NCBI RefSeq assembly: GCF_000696095.1
Contig: NZ_BAYX01000002.1
Location: 534,976-598,975, forward strand
Origin: Rhizobium rhizogenes NBRC 13257
GTDB taxonomy: Bacteria > Pseudomonadota > Alphaproteobacteria > Rhizobiales > Rhizobiaceae
Length of the DNA: 64,000 nucleotides
Direction of reading: 5' to 3'
Shown: positions 56,478-64,000 of the stretch, piece after piece
How positions within the stretch are numbered: the first letter of the stretch is position 1
How the letters are laid out: each line of letters starts with the position of its first letter
Program-made: the position numbers and the translations under genes
The notes under the pieces: generated by a model
What the model saw: only the letters and a program-made list of their open reading frames with translations
Database searches by the model: none
Told to the model about the DNA's origin: nothing

Positions 56478-57023
56478 TCAGAGCGCCGTCGCTGGTACCA
56501 GAATCGCCAGTTCTCGGCGATAGGCGGTGTTAATCTGCACAGGCGCATTGCGGATATATGCGACCGCTTCGGCACGACGCTCTTCCGGCAAGCTGTTCAG
56601 ATAAGTCGCCACCTCCTCGACGGAAGGTATTCGCCCTTCCTCCCCGTGGAACTTTGGGGGTAGGGCGGTCCAGATCACTGCGTCGACGCCTCGATCCCCC
56701 GCCCATCCGGAAAGGCCGGGTAACACCGCGGGATCATCCTGCCCGACGCGCCATTGTCCGATATGGTGGCGATGCGGCTTGCCCTCCCTAAGCCGGAGCA
56801 TCTCGGCCGCTTCGTCCGGGTCGTCCGAATTCATTTCGGCCCATTTGGAAACGACCGGCTCGGCAGTCGGCACGATCACCAGAGTGATGCGCCCGAACTC
56901 CTTTCCTGACTGGCGGACGAACTCGACCCGGATCGTCTGGCCGTCGGGCAGCCATTCCGATCTGAGGGGCAGTTCCCTTGGATCCCAGACAAGCGACCCC
57001 CAGCCCAAGCAAGCGATTTTCAT
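56478..57023 (-). CDS. Conserved hypothetical protein with MKIACLGWGSL N-terminus
   Basis: A 181-residue protein with GGGAG seven bases upstream of its ATG. The beginning, MKIACLGWGSLVWDPRELPL, resembles a bacterial family with a gamma-glutamylcyclotransferase-like start (xGWGSL), followed by FGRITLVIVPTA and a C-terminal VATYLNSLPEERRAEAVAYIRNAP. A GGCT-like fold is plausible but not shown. It lies just downstream of the 386-residue gene on the same strand. Confidence 0.7.
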   Translation of the reverse strand: MKIACLGWGSLVWDPRELPLRSEWLPDGQTIRVEFVRQSGKEFGRITLVIVPTAEPVVSKWAEMNSDDPDEAAEMLRLREGKPHRHHIGQWRVGQDDPAVLPGLSGWAGDRGVDAVIWTALPPKFHGEEGRIPSVEEVATYLNSLPEERRAEAVAYIRNAPVQINTAYRRELAILVPATAL

Positions 57024-57064
57024 GAATATCTCCCTGTCTCGATGATCGAGGATTGAGACACTGC

Positions 57065-58225
57065 CTAGGTTTCTTGCGGCAGCGAGGCAGGCTGGCCCGC
57101 GGACAACCATTCAAATTTTTCTACGTTGGCGAGCTGTCGGGGCTGGCGACCTTGCCGAAGCCGACCACTCAGGCGTACGTAGGAGCCGTGCTTGAGGTGG
57201 GCCGCATTTGCCTTCAGATAGTCCTCTGCGTTCAGATCGACCCGAGCTCTGACGGTCTCGCCGTCCGGCAGGAGCAGCGCCAGCATCACCGGTCCGGCAC
57301 GCCTGCCGTCCGCGCCCATCACGCCTTCCATCCGCTCGACCGTGCCGATGAAAGAATCCTCCTCGTCGTCATCATCCGCCTTCAGCGCACGACGAACGTC
57401 TTCGATTCGGGAGAAGTAGTCGCGCTGCAAACGGATCGGGCCGGCATTGCCCCTTGCAAGGGTAGGGCGTTTCGGCGACCAGACAAACCCCACGTCGAGG
57501 GCATTGTTTATGTGTTCGTCGTGCATGCCCGCAAGGGCGTCGCAGAGGTTCGCGGAAATTATAGGCGAGGAGGAGGCGCGCAATTCCTCTACAAGTGAAT
57601 CAAGGGTATCGGCCTCGATCGCTTTGACGAGCTGCGTCATCGCGTTCTGAAGGGAGATGGTCACCTGCCGTACGAATGGGGCGTCCTTTTCGTCGAACTG
57701 AAGCTTGCCTTGCGCATCAAGCGCGTTGATCGCGCAGGACACGCTCAGTATGAAGCTACCTTCCTCCGTCTGCCCGAACTTGGAATGGTCGATGAACTGA
57801 ACGGCTTCGGCGAGCGACAGTTTCGGATGGCTGATCCTCGGCTGCAGCACCGTGCAGGCGCCGGCCTTCAGGAGCTTCTCCGTGTTTGCGACAAGCGTCG
57901 AGGCAAAAGGCAATGGAAGCGATCGGTCGTCGCCGTCGAAGAAGACCCTCAGCTTGAGCACGTCCTCATGAAGGCTGGACAATGCGGAATAGATGCTTCG
58001 CACGCTACGTCTCGAAATGTCGGCCAGCTTCTCGACGACGCGCTCGACTGCCTCGACATAGTCCGGCGCCGAGGTGTCCATAGGATAGATGAGCTGCCTG
58101 CGTGGATATTCCGGATGATCGAGCACGTATTGCCGATGATCCAATCCCTCCTTGAGAACGCTCCAGCCGCCCGCCTTCAGGAAGTCTCGAAGATCGATGG
58201 GCGGTATGAACTTCCCGGCACTCAT
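57065..58225 (-). CDS. Unknown 386-residue protein coupled to a DUF4365 protein
   Basis: ATG at 58225 overlaps the stop of the DUF4365 gene by ATGA. The N-terminus is IPPIDLRDFLKAGGWSVLKEGLDHRQYVLDHPEYPRRQLIYP, a compact DNA-end or nucleotide-binding style motif that I cannot name. The middle is helical. The C-terminal 110 residues (FIGTVERMEGVMGADG...GPVMLALLLPDGETVRARVDL...HLKHGSYVRLSGRL) look like an OB fold. Pairing with a nuclease-like DUF4365 protein suggests a two-gene defence unit. Confidence 0.65.
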   Translation of the reverse strand: MSAGKFIPPIDLRDFLKAGGWSVLKEGLDHRQYVLDHPEYPRRQLIYPMDTSAPDYVEAVERVVEKLADISRRSVRSIYSALSSLHEDVLKLRVFFDGDDRSLPLPFASTLVANTEKLLKAGACTVLQPRISHPKLSLAEAVQFIDHSKFGQTEEGSFILSVSCAINALDAQGKLQFDEKDAPFVRQVTISLQNAMTQLVKAIEADTLDSLVEELRASSSPIISANLCDALAGMHDEHINNALDVGFVWSPKRPTLARGNAGPIRLQRDYFSRIEDVRRALKADDDDEEDSFIGTVERMEGVMGADGRRAGPVMLALLLPDGETVRARVDLNAEDYLKANAAHLKHGSYVRLSGRLRQGRQPRQLANVEKFEWLSAGQPASLPQET

Positions 58226-58779
58226 TCCTCTTCCCCTTTCGCCGATGGATAGGAAGGTATCACGTCCCGTGACAAGTCTGCCATAAGCTTTGCAAGACCA
58301 TCGACGTCGAACCTTTGAGCCTTCGGGATATAGATCGTCTGCGTAGTGTCGTTCGCCGACGGCCGCGCCCCTCTGAGACTCACCCAGTAGGCGCACTTAC
58401 GCAACAGCAATGCGTCCTCGCTGTGGTGAAGCCAGTCGGTGCTCTCCGGCGGCAGAAACAGGACGACCAAAATCCGCGGAATGGTCAACGATTCCGCTCG
58501 AAGGTCGTCGTACCGCCGGATGCCCTTGAACGCGTAGGCGAAGGATTCGCCAACCATACTCGGCGGCCTAATCGTAGCCTTGAGCTGTATCTTCAACTCG
58601 ACTTCGGTCTTGTAGCCACCATTCTGAAACGGCGCCCAGGCGACGATGCGCGCGTCGGCGCCGGCATTGTCCTCGTGACGTCCGCAACTCTCGCATGCCA
58701 TGCCTGCTGCACTCGCGACGGCGTGGAGATACGCGTAGCTGAGTTCGGATTCGATGTTCTGGGATGTGAGTGGCTGCAT
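58222..58779 (-). CDS. DUF4365-domain protein
   Basis: A 185-residue protein: IESELSYAYLHAVASAAGMAC with the typical N-terminal Glu, then ADARIVAW and ELKIQLKATIRPP. The E...D...QLKAT pattern places it in DUF4365, a restriction-endonuclease-like family. A CESCGRH segment adds two Cys of unknown use. It is the first gene of a two-gene operon with the 386-residue protein. Confidence 0.75.
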   Translation of the reverse strand: MQPLTSQNIESELSYAYLHAVASAAGMACESCGRHEDNAGADARIVAWAPFQNGGYKTEVELKIQLKATIRPPSMVGESFAYAFKGIRRYDDLRAESLTIPRILVVLFLPPESTDWLHHSEDALLLRKCAYWVSLRGARPSANDTTQTIYIPKAQRFDVDGLAKLMADLSRDVIPSYPSAKGEEE

Positions 58780-58968
58780 CTCACTCTGGCGCTTCTGTGA
58801 TACTTGAATGCACCTTATTATACAGGTGAAAGCTTAACCGCCAGTTGTCGGCGAATCCTTAGTGAGAAGCGCCCGATGACCTTTGCCAGTCCTTACTAGG
58901 CGTCGGACCCATTGCCTCTTCCGTTGCATTCTGCGATGAGCTCATCGCTATCGCGCGGGAGGATGCGG

Positions 58969-60312
58969 ATGGCTCGAAATGTTCTTTGGACAGCACAGCG
59001 TCATGGACAGGACTGGGACGACCCCCATGTCCTGGCTGCACTCGATTGGATGACTTCCTTCGTCGCATCGGCGGACTGGGAGCGGCGTAAAGAGCACACG
59101 GAGACGTTCTTCGAAACGGCGAAGAGGAGCTGGGCGTCTGGCGTTCGCGTTCCGCTTTACGATCCTGCCGACGGCATCGCCTGGTATGCACAACAAGCGG
59201 CGACCTACGGCGATCACCGGCTCCGATCCGAACTGTTTGAACCCGAGGCATATCGTATCGCTCCGCTGTTTCGGCGGATAGGAATGGTGCTGGACGATCT
59301 GCAGAAGGTTGTCGGCGTCGAAGATAGGGTCGCGCGACTGATGAATGACGGACGGATGCAGCCCGACGACGGTTTCTACGAACTGCTCGTTGCTGCCGCG
59401 TATTCCACGCGTGGATGGGATGTCTCCTTCGTTCCTGAAAAGCCGGGTCTTCAGAAGCAGCAGGATCTAATTGTTGAAAAGTCACGATCGAGCTGGGCGG
59501 TCGAATGCAAACGTGCCGGCCGGTCGGAGTACGCGCGGAAGGAACGTGATGCCGGACATCGACTGGCGGACGCCGTGCACGCCCTGTCGCTTCGAAAAAA
59601 CCGATCCATGCAAATCATGGCGGTGTTCGAGGACGAGGTTGCGAACCTCGATCCGTCGTACCTGGAAGAAAAGGCGCTTCGCTTCATGCGGAGACCGGGA
59701 AGTTACAGTTGGTCAGACGAAGGCGGCTTCGGCGTCGTCAGCGACGTCCAATGGAAAGGCCTTCGGCAAGTTCTCCGGGTCGACGACATAAGCTTCGGCA
59801 GCAGTCGAATGATCGAATTGTTGATAGGGGCCCATGAGCACGACGTCGACTACAGCTTGGGCGGCGCCTGGACGGCTGCAGAGGGTAGGCCTTTTCATGC
59901 GAATAGCGTCCAGCATGTCAGCCTTGTCGGATGGAGCACGAGCTCGGAGGAGTCCGCCAGACGAAAAGCGCAGCATTTCCGAGGAATAGTAGGCAGGGCA
60001 TGCGAACAATTGCCCGGCGACCGACCGGGGGCAATCCATGTCGGCTATGAGGCGGTCGGGGGGAACACCGTCGATGGTCTCCGCCATCGTCTGAACAGAG
60101 AGCAGATGAAAGATTTCGATCCGGGAAGCAGCCAGCTTCAGGTCGTCTATGGAAACTACTTCATGCCTGAGCATGTAACCGATCGCAACGAGAGTTCCGC
60201 CGTCACGGAGACGATCGCATGGTATCCCGTGAAGGATTCAACGAGCGAACCGCCGTACCACATGTTGTTCGTCGACGATGAGCCCACTCCCGGTACTCAC
60301 TTTCGCTCCTAG
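58969..60312 (+). CDS. Unknown protein with PD-(D/E)XK nuclease-like core
   Basis: A 447-residue protein. ATG at 58969 follows GGGAGG; an upstream ATG in the same frame lacks a site. Residues about 135-200 contain FYELLVAAAYSTRGWDVSFVP, then QKQQDLIVEKSRSSWAVECKRAGRSEYARKE: Glu, Asp and E-C-K in the order of restriction-endonuclease folds. Flanking regions are not recognised. It is divergent from the DUF4365 operon. Confidence 0.65.
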   Translation: MARNVLWTAQRHGQDWDDPHVLAALDWMTSFVASADWERRKEHTETFFETAKRSWASGVRVPLYDPADGIAWYAQQAATYGDHRLRSELFEPEAYRIAPLFRRIGMVLDDLQKVVGVEDRVARLMNDGRMQPDDGFYELLVAAAYSTRGWDVSFVPEKPGLQKQQDLIVEKSRSSWAVECKRAGRSEYARKERDAGHRLADAVHALSLRKNRSMQIMAVFEDEVANLDPSYLEEKALRFMRRPGSYSWSDEGGFGVVSDVQWKGLRQVLRVDDISFGSSRMIELLIGAHEHDVDYSLGGAWTAAEGRPFHANSVQHVSLVGWSTSSEESARRKAQHFRGIVGRACEQLPGDRPGAIHVGYEAVGGNTVDGLRHRLNREQMKDFDPGSSQLQVVYGNYFMPEHVTDRNESSAVTETIAWYPVKDSTSEPPYHMLFVDDEPTPGTHFRS

Positions 60313-60341
60313 ACCTCAGATTCCGGTCAGTCCTTTCCGTG

Positions 60342-60898
60342 TCAGTCGACCCGATCCCAGCGCGGCCGGTCCCGGTCCGCCGGCTCACCGGCCGAGATAG
60401 TGATGGTAAGCGTCGCGGCGGGCAGCAACCGCCAGGCCCAGCGGCGCTCCGCGAGCTTTTCGGAAATGATCTCGACGACTTCCTCGTCGCCTCGCACGAT
60501 CATCGAAACGAGGTCATCGCTCTCCTTGTGGAGCTCGATACCCTGTCGCAGCTCAGTTCCATCCGAAAGCCTGCCACGGAGGTGAGACTCGGCGCCGGGG
60601 ATGTGCCGAACGATGAACCAGGAGAGCGGCGTGGCGGTCTTCAAAAGGCCTGCATGGACCTCGCCCAAGGTCTTCGGGCATCCTTCGATGTCGGCCACGA
60701 ACATCCCCGCGGCGAGCGTGGGAGAGCCATTCAGCACGTCGTCCCTCACCTGGAGGCCGCTGGCATAGTCGAAGATCTCCAACCTCAATGCCCGCGAGCG
60801 GAGATAGGACAGTTCGTTTCTGGTCCGCTGGTCGAGCCCATCGGGACGTGGGCAATAGAGAAGGTAGCGAAAGAAATCGTCGTCGACGAAGCGGACAG
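60342..60898 (-). pseudogene. Gene truncated at its 5' end by an IS66 remnant
   Basis: A minus-strand frame ending at 60342 encodes VRFVDDDFFRYLLYCPRPDG and 160 more residues of good composition (ELHKESDDLVSMIVRGDEEVVEIISEKL). At about 60898 the frame runs into antisense transposase sequence, so the start is lost. Parent family unknown. It is convergent with the nuclease-like gene. Confidence 0.6.
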
Positions 60899-62219
60899 CC
60901 CCTCTGGCAAGCCGCATCCCAAACCACGCGCTGCCAATCGTGGCGCTCTTCCCGCCCATCTTCCTCGTATCGAGGAGATCATCGAACCGGAAAGCCTAAT
61001 CTGCGCCTGCGGCGGAGGCTTGCATTGCATTGGCGAGGACGTGTCCGAGCGGCTGGACGTCATCCCGGCGCAGTTCCGCGTCATTGTCACCCGTCGCCCC
61101 AAATATGCCTGCCGCGCCTGCACCGACGGCGTTGCCCAGGCTCCCGCGCCTGCACGATTGATCCAGGCCGGGTTGCCGACAGAGGCGACCATCGCTCATG
61201 TGCTGGTGTCCAAATACGCCGATCACCTACCACTCTATCGGCAGGCCCAGATCATGAGCCGCCAAGGTATCGATCTCGACCGCTCAACACTCGCCGATTG
61301 GGTTGGTCGGGCTGCTTTCGAACTGCGTCCTGTTTTCGACGCTCTGATCGCCGATCTGAAGCGCTCGACCAAGCTGTTCATGGACGAGACCCGTGCGCCG
61401 GTCCTCGATCCTGGCTCCCGTAAAACCAAAACCGGATACTTCTGGGCTCTGGCCCGTGATGACCGACCGTGGGGCGGAGGTGCGCCGCCAGGTGTCGCCT
61501 TCACCTATGCGCCCGGTCGCGGCGGTCAACATGCCGAGCGGATATTGCAAGGGTTTACGGGCGTCCTGCAGGTGGACGGCTATGCCGGATATAATCGGCT
61601 GATCGCACTGGATCGTGTCGGCCCGGACATTCAGCTCGCCTATTGTTGGGCCCATGCTCGTCGCAAGCTGGTCGAGATCACCCGCACTGGTTCAGCGCCG
61701 ATTGCTGAAGAAGGCGTGAAGCGGATTGGTGAACTCTATCGCATCGAGGCTGAGTTACGTGGTCTTTCCTCTGAAGCTCGCTTGGTCCGCCGGCAGGAAC
61801 GATCAGCGCCATTGATTGCGGACATGCGAACTTGGCTCCCTCAGCATCGTGCCCGTGTCGCTGGTAAGTCGCCGCTCGGCGAAGCGCTCGCCTATATCGC
61901 CAAATATTGGGATGGCCTTTGCAGCTTCCTGACCGATGGTCGTATCGAGATCGATAACAATACCGTTGAACGGACCATCAGGCCAATTGCTCTCAATCGG
62001 AAGAATGCGCTTTTTGCCGGACACGACGCCGGAGCAGAGAACTGGGGGATCATCGCCTCGCTGATCGAGACGTGTAAGCTCAATGCCGTCGATCCCCTAA
62101 CCTACATGACCAGCACGCTCACTGCCATCGTCAATGGCCATAAACAGAGGCGGATCGATGATCTGCTTCCCTGGAACTGCCCCGTAATGCATAACTCCAA
62201 GGTCATGGCCCGAAAGTAG
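60899..62219 (+). mobile_element. tnpC: IS66-family transposase (TnpC) remnant
   Basis: About 440 C-terminal residues of an IS66 TnpC: SGKPHPKPRAANRGALPAHLPR, a zinc-binding CACGGGLHCIGED region and ACRAC, then the DDE core with Asp in LFMDETRAPV, Asp in LQVDGYAGYN and Glu in NNTVERTIRP, and the LLPWN tail. The first 80-90 residues, tnpA, tnpB and the left inverted repeat are missing. The element is not able to move alone. No clear right inverted repeat was seen after the stop. Confidence 0.87.
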
Positions 62220-62262
62220 GTTGCACGGGTCGTCGGCTTCGCGGGCGAGGCGATTGATTAAA

Positions 62263-62685
62263 TCAACATCCAAAAGGTTTGGGACCGGCCCAACCATGGG
62301 TCCCGATGACCGGAGGCTCGATTGTTGTGATGAGCCATTCATCTGGATTACGCCAAGAAATCTCCTTGAAGCGTACTTTGAGCCTTCCGATGTCTTGCCA
62401 CCAGACCATCAGGATATCAGGAGATTCCATTTCTTTTGGTTGATATTGAAACGGAACTCCCCTCGAATTGAGATCAATCAGCTTGGAATACAGGTCCGCG
62501 TTCTCCCAGAGCTTGCCTTCGTCAACAAAGGCAATTTCTTGCCGGAGTTCATGCGTGCCCGATATCCGTCTACCCCCCGTGAGGACGATGCGACCCTCTG
62601 ATAGATGAGAGACATTGAGCGGAGGAGGCTCTGCATGAGCCCCAAATTCAACCGCGAAAGGAAGTCTCCGTCCTGGATAGCTCAT
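62263..62685 (-). CDS. Hypothetical protein, 140 residues
   Basis: MSYPGRRLPFAVEFGAHAEP at the start, with DILMVWWQDIGRLKVRFKEISW and EWLITTIEPP later. Composition is normal. The start has a weak ribosome site. It ends next to the IS66 remnant. No family recognised. Confidence 0.5.
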   Translation of the reverse strand: MSYPGRRLPFAVEFGAHAEPPPLNVSHLSEGRIVLTGGRRISGTHELRQEIAFVDEGKLWENADLYSKLIDLNSRGVPFQYQPKEMESPDILMVWWQDIGRLKVRFKEISWRNPDEWLITTIEPPVIGTHGWAGPKPFGC

Positions 62686-63145
62686 TGACGTTCAATACAT
62701 TTCCGGTGGAAAAATCTCAATTTATGAAACGGGGTGGGGCAAGGCAATCAGCATGTCCACAGAATTCAAAGCTACTGCCGCAATCTCATAGCGGTGGCCT
62801 GAAAACATCGCTTACGATTATCCCTGCGCCGACAACTACGATGCGCGGGCGATGCTGTGCCAACTGTAGAACCTCTCCGAATTGAAAACACGGGCGAATG
62901 GCTATGTCTTGCAGATGACAACGGTGTGAAGCGACGAACGATACTCGGAGCATCAACGGATTGGGCCTGTTCGTTGTTGCTCAAAGTCACCACCTTGGTT
63001 TGCGCGGTAACCGCTTAGGGTCGAGGGCTAACGAACGCCACGGCGGTTTCGCGCCAATACCAGTCATCAGACTGTCATCCAACTGGATCAAACGAGAGCC
63101 CGATATTGTCAGAATATCTTGTTTGGGAGCATTGTAGGCGGCTCG
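62686..63145. other. Intergenic stretch
   Basis: About 460 bases without a clear gene. A plus-strand frame near 62850-63015 gives VEPLRIENTGEWLCLADDNG but has no start and may be a decayed fragment. The end before the phosphatase gene should hold its promoter. Confidence 0.35.
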
Positions 63146-63748
63146 ATGATTTATCTATTGCGACATGGCGAAACCGTCTGGAATACACTCGGACGATTTC
63201 AAGGCCAAATGGACTCGCCGCTAACGGACTATGGCCTCGAACAGGCTGATTTTGTTGCTAACATTCTTTCCCGTGAGCTTTCTGACGACTCTCAGTCATT
63301 CGAAATGCAAGTGAGTCCGCTGGGAAGAACTCGCGAGACAGCAAAAAGGATCAGTCATGTGCTACCTCTCGCAAGCAGGGAAGATTCCCGCCTGATGGAG
63401 GTGACGGTCGGATCATGGGACGGAATGACAAAATTTGAAATCGATTCCGAGTTTCCAGGAGTCCTTGACGGCTCAGACGTCTTTGATTGGTATTTTCGGT
63501 CAACTGATGGCGAGACCTTCGATCAAGCGTGTGATCGTGCGAAAGCTTGGCTTGCAGACGCGCAAAGTCCGACCGTGGCGATATCGCATGGGCTATTCGG
63601 CAGGATAGTCAGAGGTGTCTACTCAGGTCTGTCGAGGCGCGAAATGCTGGAATTGCCGGTGCCTCAAGATGGCTTCTATCGTCTCCACAAGGGCGACTTC
63701 AGCTTTATCGACGGCTCTTCATTGACGACAGCGCCCTCCCTGACGTGA
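63146..63748 (+). CDS. Histidine phosphatase family protein
   Basis: A 200-residue protein with the RHG motif directly after its start (MIYLLRHGETVWNTLGRFQGQMDSPLTDYG). The second catalytic His is in VAISHGLFGRIVRG. The family includes phosphoglycerate-mutase-like phosphatases of varied substrates. ATG at 63146 follows AGGCGG. It stands alone; the last 250 bases of the window after it hold nothing recognisable. Confidence 0.87.
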   Translation: MIYLLRHGETVWNTLGRFQGQMDSPLTDYGLEQADFVANILSRELSDDSQSFEMQVSPLGRTRETAKRISHVLPLASREDSRLMEVTVGSWDGMTKFEIDSEFPGVLDGSDVFDWYFRSTDGETFDQACDRAKAWLADAQSPTVAISHGLFGRIVRGVYSGLSRREMLELPVPQDGFYRLHKGDFSFIDGSSLTTAPSLT

Positions 63749-64000
63749 TGTAGGACGGCTGCTTTGGGCCGAGGGCAGACGGCCGCTTCGTTCGGAACGC
63801 GCCAATTGCGGTCATTGCCGAATAGATTACCTTTGCGGCTCCGACTAAATTCACAGTGATGCGGGCGAACGCGCTATTGCGAGGATCGAGAGTACTGCCT
63901 TGGAATAGCTCAACAGTGCGAACCGGCTAAACGGTAAACCGGACATCATTTCCGGAGCTTTTGGATCATAGACTCACGCTCTGGGCGAGATAGCCTGTGG

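Overview
The window looks like chromosomal DNA of an alphaproteobacterium of the Rhizobium/Agrobacterium group. It is GC-rich, uses many GTG/TTG starts, and carries genes typical of that group: a Do-family protease overlapping rarA, DUF1883, DUF1402, a BTLCP-type transglutaminase-like cysteine peptidase, and several tiny membrane proteins. The group assignment is inference from gene content and protein style; no rRNA or marker gene was available.

Bases 1-23.8 kb read as ordinary chromosome. In order they hold a cut-off LprI-like gene, degP-rarA, small conserved proteins, a DapA-family paralogue whose Schiff-base lysine is replaced by alanine, a LuxR-type regulator, a ketopantoate-reductase-like gene, a tight four-gene envelope operon (coiled-coil membrane protein, anchored vWA-like protein, second membrane protein, OmpA-like protein), an ABC-F ATPase, a CNNM/CBS protein, secreted peptidase-like proteins, a divergent metal P-type ATPase/MerR pair sharing a perfect 17-bp operator, and some enzymes.

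From about 24 kb to 62 kb the DNA is accessory. It starts with a patatin-like lipase and a MazEF-type toxin-antitoxin pair. Next comes a complete Tn7-like transposition operon (tnsA, tnsB, tnsC, tniQ, each overlapping the next by ATGA) headed by short accessory genes. Beyond it lies a dense mix of defence-like genes: a PIN toxin with a divergent Phd-type antitoxin, RNase H, an SMC-like ATPase with degenerate LexA/S24-like C-terminal domains paired with a SIR2/TIR-like/HEPN protein, a soluble FtsH-like AAA+ zinc protease in a three-gene operon, a C5 cytosine methyltransferase with a long N-terminal extension, a retron-type reverse transcriptase fused to a TOPRIM domain with a candidate msr-msd RNA upstream, a CAU-anticodon tRNA, a DUF559-like nuclease, a frameshifted Ser/Thr kinase, a DUF4365 protein coupled to an unknown partner, and another PD-(D/E)XK-like nuclease. 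An IS66 remnant truncates a gene near 60.9 kb. The transposon ends could not be found by eye, so it is not settled which of these genes are transposon cargo and which form a separate (possibly tRNA-linked) island.

The strongest candidates for something new are (i) the SMC-like ATPase/S24-like + SIR2/TIR-like/HEPN pair at 38.06-43.65 kb, (ii) the retron-TOPRIM unit at 50.1-52.0 kb with its predicted RNA, and (iii) the FtsH-like three-gene operon at 44.0-46.8 kb.
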